64,000 bases of DNA from Candidatus Electrothrix aestuarii (lineage in GTDB: Bacteria; Desulfobacterota; Desulfobulbia; Desulfobulbales; Desulfobulbaceae). The notes under the pieces are model-generated. The model saw only the letters and a list, made by a program, of their open reading frames with translations. It searched no databases and had not been told where the DNA came from. This document shows positions 36,644 to 44,616 of the stretch, piece after piece; within the stretch, counting starts at the first letter, position 1, and every line of letters begins with the position of its first letter. The stretch is from contig CP159373.1 in NCBI GenBank assembly GCA_032595685.2, positions 3,685,907 through 3,749,906 on the forward strand, in the 5' to 3' direction. The translations under genes were made by a program, and so were the position numbers.

Positions 36644-36940
36644 TTAGTCCTCCAGCATGCTGTTGCGCTGCTTGGCTGTGGCGATGTCGGTTTTTTGTGA
36701 CCCTTTGTCCCCGCCACCAAGCATCATAATCAACGTTTCTCCTCGTTTGGCATAGTACATACGCCAGCCTGGCCCAAAATACTCGCGCATTTCATAAACA
36801 CCGTCCCAGACCGGCTTCACATCACCGAGATTACCAAGTGTGGCTTTACGCAGACGAACACTCAACCTCTGTTTTGTCATGCGGTCTTTCAGGCTGTTCA
36901 GCCATTTATCAAATTCGGGAAGTGTTTTAACCGTGTACAT
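36644..36940 (-). CDS. Toxin, RelE/ParE-superfamily (HigB-like)
   Basis: A 98-residue toxin of the RelE/ParE superfamily, of the small killer-protein type. FDKWLNSLKDRMTKQRLSVRLRK, then GDVKPVWDGVYEMREYFGPGWRMYYAKRGETLIMML and GGDKGSQKTDI are the family pattern. It probably cleaves mRNA on the ribosome or inhibits gyrase. The toxin-first gene order and the one-base gap to the antitoxin are typical. Confidence 0.9.
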   Translation of the reverse strand: MYTVKTLPEFDKWLNSLKDRMTKQRLSVRLRKATLGNLGDVKPVWDGVYEMREYFGPGWRMYYAKRGETLIMMLGGGDKGSQKTDIATAKQRNSMLED

Positions 36941-36979
36941 GAATAAGTGTAGTCGAACGATTACAGGATGTCAATCTTG

Positions 36980-37020
36980 CCCAAAAGGACGGCTATGTCG
37001 AAGGTGGCGTCGTATATCAT
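36980..37020 (-). repeat. Truncated copy 2 of the antiporter 5-prime end
   Basis: 41 bases matching the first 41 bases of the antiporter gene (36266-36306) with three mismatches; read on the minus strand they give MIYDATFDIAVLLG before a stop five codons later. The match ends exactly at the start codon, as in copy 3. Confidence 0.85.
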
Positions 37021-37155
37021 AGAAAAGAAAAAATATCAGGCCAGGAATGTAACGTTATTTTGTAATGATGCTCAAAATAATGCTGCTGAGTGTAGTGATT
37101 CTGAGAAAAATCAGGGCGTTTAAATGATGAGTGTTTGGCGGGGAGGGATGATAAT

Positions 37156-37968
37156 CTAAAATTGAGGCCGTTCATTCGATGCTTCATGAGACTCCTCCAC
37201 AGTGAAAAATTTACCCTCCTTACTTGCATGCTCAACGACCATGTTAGTCCACTCTTCTCTTCGTTCATTCAATTCATTTTGTAATTCTAACCAGTCTAAA
37301 TTGACCAATGCACCATTCAAGTGATCCGAAGCCCACATAAGATCCTCTATGCCTGAATGAAAACCGTATTCCTGAATTCCGGCTAACCGTGTAAAAAACA
37401 CATCCCAACCGGCCTCATCGTGAAGATAGTCCCCGATTTCTTCATCTTCATCATTGAGATCTGTATCGTTAAACACAGGACTGACTGCAAGTTCCTGGAT
37501 AATCCCGAGAATGAAACGATACGAGCTTATCCATGTGCCGCAGTTGTTCATATATCGTCTAACGATAGATGCGTGGGCCAGGCTGCGGCGGCCATCTATA
37601 CCGCCGGACATCGCCTGCAGAAAAATCCAGGTCGGGTTTGTTTTGTGATACTGGGCCAGACTTTGGTTGACAGCATCAAATTGCCGTCGTTCCCAAGCGA
37701 ATTTTTCACTATAGCGAAGGCGGGGAATCGGCTCATGGGTTATCAGGTCAGCCATTGCCGAGAACCCTGCAAACTCACTTGCATGTTCCCGCAGTCCCTC
37801 GTCTACGACAAGATAAGGAAGGTCTTTTCTGTGGAGATACTTGCACGTCGTTCGCGAAGGATGAAAGAGAACAGAATCATGTTTTATGCAAAATCCGTCT
37901 CCTCTACCAATTAATAAACTTTGTCCGCCATTGTGAATACAATTTCGGCAGCTATAGAGTTTATCCAT
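37156..37968 (-). CDS. Hypothetical protein with N-terminal cysteines (270 aa)
   Basis: I do not recognise this protein. It has 270 residues. The N-terminus holds CRNCIHNGG, a FCIKHD and a TCKYLH segment, four or five cysteines that could bind zinc. The rest is mostly helical and Trp-rich, with a very acidic patch (DTDLNDEDEEIGDYLHDE) and a C-terminal VVEHASKEGKFFTVEES. No signal or membrane segment. It starts one base after the stop of the 143-residue gene upstream (TAA-C-ATG), so the two are an operon. Both lie in the cassette between copies 2 and 3 of the antiporter 5-prime end. Confidence 0.7.
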   Translation of the reverse strand: MDKLYSCRNCIHNGGQSLLIGRGDGFCIKHDSVLFHPSRTTCKYLHRKDLPYLVVDEGLREHASEFAGFSAMADLITHEPIPRLRYSEKFAWERRQFDAVNQSLAQYHKTNPTWIFLQAMSGGIDGRRSLAHASIVRRYMNNCGTWISSYRFILGIIQELAVSPVFNDTDLNDEDEEIGDYLHDEAGWDVFFTRLAGIQEYGFHSGIEDLMWASDHLNGALVNLDWLELQNELNERREEWTNMVVEHASKEGKFFTVEESHEASNERPQF

Positions 37969-37969
37969 G

Positions 37970-38401
37970 TTATGCCTTCCGAAAATATTTTTGAATATAG
38001 TTGAACGCCCAGGTGATAAGGTTCTTTTTTTCTATGTTATCAATAGAACAGTTCCAGTTTATCAGACATTCAAGGCGTCGCTTTGCATATCTCTGAGCCT
38101 GTATAGCTCTGGCTCGCTCACCTTTTTCACTCGACAGTGCTGCTTCTCTCAGGCTCTTTAAGAGTTCTTCATGCTCTACAACTCCGTGTCCGTCATCATC
38201 CACCGAGTTTCTCAGCAAAGAAAAGAGTTGTGGTCCGAAATCGTCGATTTTACTCTTATCAAGAGAGACGCTTGTAAATCGGGTTCGTTTTCCTCTTGCA
38301 CGCACAATATGTTCAGCATAGGTGCAGTCCTTAGAAAGGTCGGGAGCTGTTATCCCCTTTGTTTGATCGCGTCGAAAATATTTTGTTTTTGAATCAGTCA
38401 T
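37970..38401 (-). CDS. Hypothetical protein (143 aa), first gene of the cassette
   Basis: Unknown function. A 143-residue, basic, mostly helical protein with no signal peptide. Visible segments are FRRDQTKGITAPDLSKDC at the start, a middle PQLFSLLRNSVDDDGHGVVEHEELLKSL (a weakly EF-hand-like DDDGHG) and a C-terminal YAKRRLECLINWNC. It is followed after one base by the 270-residue gene. The close pairing and location in an inserted cassette suggest a two-gene accessory or defence-like unit, but no family is recognised. Confidence 0.7.
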   Translation of the reverse strand: MTDSKTKYFRRDQTKGITAPDLSKDCTYAEHIVRARGKRTRFTSVSLDKSKIDDFGPQLFSLLRNSVDDDGHGVVEHEELLKSLREAALSSEKGERARAIQAQRYAKRRLECLINWNCSIDNIEKKNLITWAFNYIQKYFRKA

Positions 38402-38506
38402 ATTGTTCTTTGTTCGTACAAATAGTAGCGTGCTTTACGCCTGAGCAGTTGCGTAAGGCGGGTTGTGTGCAACAAAATCATACAAAGAAGAAATGCGTTC
38501 TCATGG

Positions 38507-38579
38507 CTTGGGCTAGCTTGGCAACCGCGAGGTCGGTGCCTAAGAGAACGGCTATACCGAAGGTGGCGTCGTATATCAT
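38507..38579 (-). repeat. Truncated copy 3 of the antiporter 5-prime end
   Basis: About 73 bases matching the first 73 bases of the antiporter gene with several mismatches. On the minus strand it reads MIYDATFGIAVLLGTDLAV and KLAQAM before running to a stop. It lies directly after degP, so it is probably the original start of the antiporter gene, cut off by the inserted cassettes. Confidence 0.85.
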
Positions 38580-38611
38580 AACAGGCGGGTCCGGTTCCAA
38601 GTAGAATGGCT

Positions 38612-39757
38612 TTACATCGCCTCCAGCACCACATCGATATCTACCTGACGGTTGTCCCGTAGCAGGGTCAGGGTTACCGAGTCGCCGACGTTGTACTTTT
38701 CGACCTCATCCCGAAGTTGGTTATAGTCGGTAATCCGCACGCCATTTACCCCGAGGATGATATCCCCCAGGATCAACCCACCCCAGACCTGCTTGGTCCC
38801 GCGCAGGCCCGCCTTTTCCGCTGAGGAACCGGAAACCACGTTCAGGATCAGGATGCCGTCGAGATTCAGGTCACGAATCACATTTTCCGGGGCAATACTG
38901 ATGCCCAGGCCGGGGCGGACCATCTTGCCGTGGCGGATAATCTGGGGCACCACCCGGTTGACCTCATGGACCGGGACAGCAAAGCCTATGCCTACGTTAA
39001 AACCCATTCCAGATCTTCCTCCAGATGGCGTATAGATCATGGTGTTCACCCCGATGAGGCGACCGGCGCTGTCCAGTAAGGGACCGCCGGAGTTGCCTGG
39101 ATTAATAGCTGCGTCAGTCTGGATAACGTTATGGATAGTACGGTTGGTCATGGAGCGCATTTCCCGGCCCAGAGCACTGACCACTCCGGTGGTTAGGGTT
39201 TGATCCAGGCCAAAGGGATTGCCTATGGCAAAGACCTTTTGCCCGACGATGAGATTTTCCGACTCGCCAACCATGATGGGGCGCAGTTTCTCAGCAGGAG
39301 CGGCGATTTGGAGCACGGCCAAGTCACGATCCGGGGCCGTGCCCACCAGGGTTGCCTTCCAGGTTGTATGATCTGCCAGGGTCACCTCAATGCGACCGGC
39401 ATCGGCAATGACGTGGTAATTGGTCACTATTCGGCCCTGATTATCCCAGATAAAACCGGACCCGGTGCCTTTGGGGATTTCGTAGACATTGAGAGTGAAG
39501 AGATTACGTTGCAGCTCAATGGTGGTGATATAGACCACCGAGGGCGAGGTCTCCCGGAACACGGCAATGGTGTTTTTTTCATCCTCGGCCAGATCCCCCC
39601 GGGCCGTGACCGGTCTGGACTCGGCAGTATGGTCAAGTCGGTCATGCCGAGTGACTCCTGGGTTAAAGGTATGGAAGAGGAGATAGAGAACGGCAAGGAC
39701 GAGCAGGAACAGGGGCAGGGAATTACCGCCCCGGAAGGGAGATCGAAAAGAGCGCAT
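38612..39757 (-). CDS. HtrA/DegP-family serine protease
   Basis: A 381-residue periplasmic trypsin-like protease held by an N-terminal membrane helix (residues about 14-30). The catalytic triad is His115 (NYHVIAD), Asp145 (DRDLAVL) and Ser223 (NPGNSGGPLL). One C-terminal PDZ domain (about 265-375; SSAEKAGLRGTK, LGDIILGVNGVRI) binds substrate ends. One PDZ and a membrane anchor make it more like DegS or short DegP forms. It acts in quality control of envelope proteins. It is 12 bases after mgtE, so probably co-transcribed, and originally led into the antiporter gene. Confidence 0.92.
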   Translation of the reverse strand: MRSFRSPFRGGNSLPLFLLVLAVLYLLFHTFNPGVTRHDRLDHTAESRPVTARGDLAEDEKNTIAVFRETSPSVVYITTIELQRNLFTLNVYEIPKGTGSGFIWDNQGRIVTNYHVIADAGRIEVTLADHTTWKATLVGTAPDRDLAVLQIAAPAEKLRPIMVGESENLIVGQKVFAIGNPFGLDQTLTTGVVSALGREMRSMTNRTIHNVIQTDAAINPGNSGGPLLDSAGRLIGVNTMIYTPSGGRSGMGFNVGIGFAVPVHEVNRVVPQIIRHGKMVRPGLGISIAPENVIRDLNLDGILILNVVSGSSAEKAGLRGTKQVWGGLILGDIILGVNGVRITDYNQLRDEVEKYNVGDSVTLTLLRDNRQVDIDVVLEAM

Positions 39758-39769
39758 GGTCAGAGATGT

Positions 39770-41152
39770 TCAGATTTTTAGCATGTATTTAGCAACGGAA
39801 AAGTAGAGACTGATACCAAGGACATCAATGGAGGTGGTGATAAAGGGACCGGTGGCAATGGCCGCATCGACATGAAAGCGCTTGAGAAGCATGGGGATCA
39901 TCGTGCCCAGGCTGGCTGCCATGATCATAACGATGCAAACCGAGAGCCCTACAACGATACCGAGATAGGCAGAGGCTGCGTATTGAAACGAGGCCATCAG
40001 GCCGAGAAGAATACCGAAGATGAGGCCCAAAACAATACCGACCAAGGCCTCACGTCCAACAATTTGAAAAAACTGAGGCATGTTGACCCGCCCGGTCGCC
40101 ATACCCCGCACCACGATGGTACTGGACTGGGTTGCAATATTTCCTCCCATACCTGCGATGATGGGGATAAAAGAGGCCAGGGCCAGCACCTTTTGTAATT
40201 CATGCTCAAAGCCGTTGATGATAAACATGGCCGCTATCCCGCCGATCCAGGAGGCAAAGAGCCAGGGGGCTCGGAGGAGAATTTTTTGATGCAGGGGCTT
40301 GAGGAGGATCTCGTTATCTTTACCGGCACCGGCCATCTGGAGAAAGTCTTCGGTGGCCTCTTCCCGGATAACGTCAATAACATCATCCACGGTAATAATA
40401 CCGATCAGCTTAAAAGTGGCATCCACAACCGGGATGGCCAGCAGATTATACTGCGAAACAATATGGGCCACCTCGCTCTGGTCCGTATCTGTGGTCACTG
40501 AAATCACCGGGTGATTCATGATGTTTTTCAGCTGCCGATGCATGGGATGGAGGAGGAGTTCCCGCAGGGAGAGGACCCCGGTTAGGTGTCCGTCACCGTG
40601 GGTGATATAGAGATAAAAGACCATCTCCTTATCTTCGCTGCGCTTCTGGACCTTTTTAATGGCCTCTTCCACAGTCAGATTTTCATCCAGGTACATGAAG
40701 TCCGGGGACATAATACCACCGGCTGTTTCTGGATCGTACTTGAGCAGCTCCTCAAGTTCGTCCCGGTCAGCCCGTTCCATGTGTTTCCGAACATCAGCAG
40801 CTAATGCGTGGGGGATGATGTCCAGCATGTCTGCTGCATCATCCGGGGCCATCTGGCTGATAACTTCGGCAAGAAAAATCGGGGTCAGGTCTTCGGCCAG
40901 CTCAACAATGATGGCATCGTCCAGCTCACTGAAGAAGTCAGCGACCAGCTCGGTGTTCGCTATGATTTCAAAGAGCTTTTTGCGGTCAGCCGGAGGCAGG
41001 GAACGGAAAACCCAGGCAAGATCAGCAGGGTGTGTCTTGAGGATCAGCTTGAGCAGGTTCTCTGTTGCCCCTTTGCGGTGGAGGCGGCGCAGGGTATCCA
41101 GCAGAACCTTACCTTCAAAACCGATCATTTCACGTTTTGCTGTTTTTTCCAT
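39770..41152 (-). CDS. mgtE: Magnesium transporter MgtE
   Basis: A 460-residue Mg2+ channel/transporter. The cytosolic N domain (superhelical repeats with HPADLAWVFRSLPPADRKKLFEIIA) is followed by two CBS domains (about 140-270) that sense Mg2+, and five membrane helices with PIIAGMGGNIATQSSTIVVRG, which contains the pore-lining family motif. ATG 41152 has GAGG nine bases upstream; the frame is open 37 codons further up, but that part is translated from a dispersed palindromic element and is not family sequence. Confidence 0.95.
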   Translation of the reverse strand: MEKTAKREMIGFEGKVLLDTLRRLHRKGATENLLKLILKTHPADLAWVFRSLPPADRKKLFEIIANTELVADFFSELDDAIIVELAEDLTPIFLAEVISQMAPDDAADMLDIIPHALAADVRKHMERADRDELEELLKYDPETAGGIMSPDFMYLDENLTVEEAIKKVQKRSEDKEMVFYLYITHGDGHLTGVLSLRELLLHPMHRQLKNIMNHPVISVTTDTDQSEVAHIVSQYNLLAIPVVDATFKLIGIITVDDVIDVIREEATEDFLQMAGAGKDNEILLKPLHQKILLRAPWLFASWIGGIAAMFIINGFEHELQKVLALASFIPIIAGMGGNIATQSSTIVVRGMATGRVNMPQFFQIVGREALVGIVLGLIFGILLGLMASFQYAASAYLGIVVGLSVCIVMIMAASLGTMIPMLLKRFHVDAAIATGPFITTSIDVLGISLYFSVAKYMLKI

Positions 41153-41208
41153 ATATTCAACCTCAGCTGGAGGGCAGGTGACAAAAAATACCTTGTTGCA
41201 GGTATCTG

Positions 41209-41280
41209 GAGGGGCGAGCCCCTGTGTTCGCCCTGTATATTTTTGGGGTAAACGGGCAGGCACAGGGGCCTGTCCCTACA
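41209..41280. repeat. Dispersed GTAGGGGC palindromic element, copy 3
   Basis: About 72 bases just upstream of mgtE: GGAGGGGCGAGCCCCTGTG at the left and GGCACAGGGGCCTGTCCCTAC at the right. The ends are degenerate relative to copies 2 and 4. Confidence 0.8.
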
Positions 41281-41310
41281 AAAAGTCCCTATAAAAAATA
41301 GTGTTGTTCT

Positions 41311-41511
41311 TCAGCCCAGCAGGCCAGAGCGCTGGCCGATATAACAGAGCAAAAGTCCTATGGCCATTGCCAGTATTCCCAGGACTCGCAGTCCTCCGGG
41401 ATGCATCTCTGTGAGCTGCTGTAACCAACGTTGCATCCCCTCTGGAGAGGCCACGTAGGGCAGTCCTTCAAGGATTAAAACCAAGCCGATCAGGCTAACA
41501 AGTGTCTTCAT
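41311..41511 (-). CDS. DUF2065-like membrane protein
   Basis: A 66-residue protein with two membrane helices (residues about 3-20 and 42-60) separated by a short loop, MQRWLQQLTEMHPGGLRVLG. This matches the DUF2065 (YjeT-like) family, often found near the hflKC protease-modulator genes; no such neighbour is here. I take ATG 41511 because a GGTGGG site lies six bases upstream; the frame is open 39 codons further up without family sequence. Function unknown. Confidence 0.8.
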   Translation of the reverse strand: MKTLVSLIGLVLILEGLPYVASPEGMQRWLQQLTEMHPGGLRVLGILAMAIGLLLCYIGQRSGLLG

Positions 41512-41699
41512 GGGAACCCACCTATACCAAATGGAATGCACTGTTGCAATCCTCATACAAACATATTGACAAGCAACAGTAAAAAAGTAATATTCTCGAA
41601 CTATCCAGCAGCCCGGACTGTTGCGCAAGTGAAAAAACTCTCTGAATCAGCAACCTCTATTGTTGCGGGCTCCTTTCAACTCTATGCATAAACAAAACA

Positions 41700-42770
41700 A
41701 TGACAGCATCTGAAACAGCAGCATCAAAATACAGTGAGGCCGGGGTTGACATCGATAAGGGCAACGCCTTTGTTTCTCGCATTAAAGATATCGTATCCTC
41801 CACCCATAGTCGTACTGTGCTTGATGATATCGGTGGCTTTTCCGGCCTGTTCAGCATCGGCAATGCAAACTGCAAGGATCCTGTGCTCATTGCCTCGACA
41901 GACGGTGTCGGCACTAAACTAAAAATTGCCCAACTTTGCAACAAGCACGACACCATAGGCATTGATTTGGTGGCTATGTGTGTGAATGATATCATTGTGA
42001 GTGGGGCAAAGCCGCTGTTCTTTCTTGACTATTTTGCCAGCGCCTCTCTGGATCTTGATGTGGCGACCGATGTGGTCAAGGGGATTGCGGAAGGCTGCAA
42101 GCAGGCCAATTGTTCCCTGATCGGTGGTGAGACTGCTGAGATGCCTGGCCTCTACCAGCCTGGTGATTATGATCTGGCAGGATTCTCCGTGGGCATTGCT
42201 GACCGTGATAAGATTATTGACGGCAGTGATGTGCGGGTGGGTAATAAGATTATCGGTCTTGCTTCCTCCGGTCTGCACTCCAACGGCTTCTCATTGGTCC
42301 GCAAGATTATCTTTGAAGATTTGGGGCTGAGTGTAGATGATAGCGTGGAAGAACTGGGCTGCACCATCGGGGAAGAGCTGATCAAACCGACCAGGATCTA
42401 TGTGCGGAGCGTGCTCGGGGTCCTGAATCGTTTTGCGCTTCACAGTGTGGTGCATAACACCGGTGGTGGCTTTATTGATAATATCCCCCGGGTTCTGCCC
42501 AAGGGCTGTCGGGCGGTTATTGAAAAAGACAGTTGGGAGAAACCACCGATCTTTTCCTTTCTTCAGGAAAAAGGCGAGGTGTCTGAGGCGGAAATGTACC
42601 GGACCTTTAATATGGGCATCGGGTTGATGACGGTGGTCAAAGACGCTGACGTTGAATCCGTGATACAACATTTTGAGGCAATGGGTGAAAAAGCCTTTGT
42701 GATCGGTAAGGTCCTTGCTGCTCAGGAAGGAGAACCGCAAGTTCTTATTAACGGCTTGGAAGAGAATTAA
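41700..42770 (+). CDS. purM: Phosphoribosylformylglycinamidine cyclo-ligase (AIR synthetase)
   Basis: A 356-residue PurM that closes the imidazole ring in purine synthesis, using ATP to make aminoimidazole ribotide. Family segments: YSEAGVDIDKGNAFVSRIK, LIASTDGVGTKLKIA, GIDLVAMCVNDI, IGGETAEMPGLY and LASSGLHSNGFSLVR. Length is normal. The ribosome binding site is weak. It is convergent with mogA; the two stop regions overlap by four bases. It stands with guaB and guaA as the purine genes of this window, but they are not in one operon. Confidence 0.96.
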   Translation: MTASETAASKYSEAGVDIDKGNAFVSRIKDIVSSTHSRTVLDDIGGFSGLFSIGNANCKDPVLIASTDGVGTKLKIAQLCNKHDTIGIDLVAMCVNDIIVSGAKPLFFLDYFASASLDLDVATDVVKGIAEGCKQANCSLIGGETAEMPGLYQPGDYDLAGFSVGIADRDKIIDGSDVRVGNKIIGLASSGLHSNGFSLVRKIIFEDLGLSVDDSVEELGCTIGEELIKPTRIYVRSVLGVLNRFALHSVVHNTGGGFIDNIPRVLPKGCRAVIEKDSWEKPPIFSFLQEKGEVSEAEMYRTFNMGIGLMTVVKDADVESVIQHFEAMGEKAFVIGKVLAAQEGEPQVLINGLEEN

Positions 42771-43297
42771 TCTTCTCCGTCCCTCATCTTCCCGCAGTCC
42801 GCTGTTCCGCCCTTGATCTTGTACAAACCATGTGCAAGGGCGGGCAGCACCACCACGATATTTTCTCTTGCTCCTTTCTCACTCCCTGGCAGATTGATAA
42901 TCAGGGAATTTCTCCGAACCCCGGCAATCCCCCGTGACCAGATAGCCTGCTTGGTTTTTGCCAGGCTTGCTTGGCGCATAGCCTCGGCAATGCCGGGAAT
43001 CTCCAGGTCGATCACCTGACGGGTGGCCTCCGGGGTCCGATCTGTTGGGGATACCCCTGTCCCACCGGTGGTGATGATCAGGTCAATCCCTTTTGCATCC
43101 ACCCAGTTTGTCAGGATGGCCTCAATCAGGAGCTGCTGATCAGGGATGATCTGATAGGCTTGGATGCGGAATCCCTGCTCGGTCAGCAGCTTTTGCAGCA
43201 TAGGGCCTGAGGTGTCTTCCCGTTCTCCCTTGGCGCCCTTATCGCTTAAGGTGAGAATGCCGCAGGTGTATGGATTGCTGTTGTTCAATGATTCCAT
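42767..43297 (-). CDS. mogA: Molybdopterin adenylyltransferase (MogA/MoaB family)
   Basis: A 176-residue protein that adenylates molybdopterin before molybdenum insertion. DLIITTGGTGVSPTDRTPEAT is the substrate-binding motif, followed by IPGIAEAMRQASLAKTKQAIWSRG and INLPGSEKGARENI, the normal family pattern. It would supply the cofactor for Mo enzymes such as the PsrA-like protein. Its tail overlaps purM by four bases on the opposite strand. MogA and MoaB cannot be separated fully by sequence alone; the GARENI form fits either. Confidence 0.9.
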   Translation of the reverse strand: MESLNNSNPYTCGILTLSDKGAKGEREDTSGPMLQKLLTEQGFRIQAYQIIPDQQLLIEAILTNWVDAKGIDLIITTGGTGVSPTDRTPEATRQVIDLEIPGIAEAMRQASLAKTKQAIWSRGIAGVRRNSLIINLPGSEKGARENIVVVLPALAHGLYKIKGGTADCGKMRDGED

Positions 43298-44039
43298 TTT
43301 GTTTCTTCTCTTTTTTGGGTTGTCTTGTTTTTTGTGGCTTGTGCCCGCGTTTGTAGAGAAATACCCGCAAACGAAATTCCAGGCAATATTTCTTTTTTCC
43401 TCGTCTTTCTGTTCTGCTGTTCTTTTTTCTTCTCTCCCAGGGGGAGTGAGTCATTTTCTCCAGGAAACTGCCGCTTCTTTTTTTTCTTTGTCGGAGAAGA
43501 GAGTGAGGGGAGGCCCGGCTTTTGCCGGGGCGCAGAGTCTGTATAGGTACTGTTACCTATAGAAAAATGGGTGTATATACCTAATTGCGCAAAAAATATT
43601 TCTGTGGTATCAAGAAAGGATGCTCGTTGCGGGCTGTTATGTGAAAGCTCAGGAGAGGTTCTTTTAAAAACAGGGCGTCTCCATTTGTTCTGAGGAAGGT
43701 TCCGTTTAAGAACAGGAGAGGTGTAATGTAAAAACGGAGCTGTCCTTTGTAAGAATGGCGTTTTCCTCTTAAAGACAGGAGAAATGCTTTTGAAAAATCA
43801 GACCCTCCTTTCTCTCCTCTCGCCACACCTTATTGAGTACGGAGGCATCAGGAGTAAAAATGGAGCGATGGTTTTAAAAGAAGTGACTCTCCTTTCTTTT
43901 CCCGCGCTTCATGGTTGCAAAAAAGCAACGGCCCTTTCTTTACACAGAGAGGGTCTGTCAAAAAAAGCAGGACGACTGACTAAAAAAGCACAGTCTGATA
44001 TTTCCCCCGGGCCTGTGCATAGAACCAAAGGAGGTCATG
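43298..44039. other. Long gap with 21-bp periodic tract
   Basis: About 740 bases without a solid gene. The left part (43298-43570) is T-rich with hairpins GCCCGGC/GCCGGGGC (about 43511-43530) and ATAGGTA/TACCTAT (43542-43559) and includes the mogA promoter. The right part is the periodic tract described next. Open frames on both strands (43581-43826 minus, 43784-44071 plus) lack start signals. Confidence 0.5.
43669..43989. repeat. Degenerate 21-bp tandem repeat, about 16 units
   Basis: An AAxAGG-like core recurs in phase every 21 bases: 43669, 43711, 43732, 43753, 43774, 43858, 43921, 43963 and 43984 are the clearest units, with degenerate ones between. In one plus-strand frame the period gives a seven-residue repeat (CKNGAVL, CKNGVFL, LKTGEML, LKNQTLL, SKNGAMV), interrupted by early stops. 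It may be a decayed heptad-repeat gene or a non-coding array with two-turn spacing. Confidence 0.6.
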
Positions 44040-44387
44040 ATGTTGACTGGAAGTGTTCCCAAATTGCTTAAAGAGGCTCATCAGGTGAAAGAGGCATTGG
44101 AAAAAATAGGAGACGGGCTGCCGGATGCCATTTCCGCCGACGTGATGGCAACAAAAATTGGTGCGCTGGAGGCGAAGGTCGGTGAGATAGACGCTCTGAA
44201 CGCCGACAAAACACGCCTGGTGAACGAGAAAGGGGACCTGGCCGAGGATGTGAGTGATTATATTGTCCGGTCCCGGTCGGTGGTGAAGGGGCTTTTCGGG
44301 AAGGACTCCTCAGAGTATGATATGGTCGGTGGGACTCGGGCTAGTGAGCGGAAGAAGGGGAAGAGGAAGGAGGATGAAGAGGAGTGA
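44040..44387 (+). CDS. Hypothetical coiled-coil protein (115 aa)
   Basis: A 115-residue helical protein with long heptad patterns (LLKEAHQVKEALEKIGDGL, IGALEAKVGEIDALNADKTRL) and a basic-acidic tail (SERKKGKRKEDEEE). GLFGKDSSEYDMVGGTRAS near the end is a motif I associate with a family of short proteins of unknown role, but I cannot name it. A perfect GGAGG lies five bases before ATG 44040; ATG 44037 is also in frame. A terminator follows. The 21-bp periodic tract lies directly upstream. Confidence 0.75.
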   Translation: MLTGSVPKLLKEAHQVKEALEKIGDGLPDAISADVMATKIGALEAKVGEIDALNADKTRLVNEKGDLAEDVSDYIVRSRSVVKGLFGKDSSEYDMVGGTRASERKKGKRKEDEEE

Positions 44388-44392
44388 GTGAG

Positions 44393-44426
44393 CCTGCTCC
44401 TGAGTGGAGCAGGGGGTGAATTTTTT
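44393..44426 (+). terminator. Intrinsic terminator after the coiled-coil gene
   Basis: CCTGCTCC (44393-44400) pairs with GGAGCAGG (44406-44413) around TGAGT; six T residues follow at 44421-44426. Confidence 0.8.
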
Positions 44427-44616
44427 GCCGGGTGCGTGGGGAATGCGTGCCCGGTAAACCAAAACAGCGTCCTTGAGCTGTAATCCGTATGGCTGCGGGG
44501 GTTGATTACGTCTTGAGAGGCCGTCAATCTTCGTCTCTTCAAACAGTTTTACGCCCATGCCCGCCGTTCCAGAACGATCCATACTGAACCATTTGCAGCC
44601 CGCAAGCCTGCAAGAA

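Noticed and set aside
43581-44071. Two small genes in the 21-bp tract
   Set aside because: No ribosome binding sites, frames cut by stops on one side, and the pattern is explained by the repeat.
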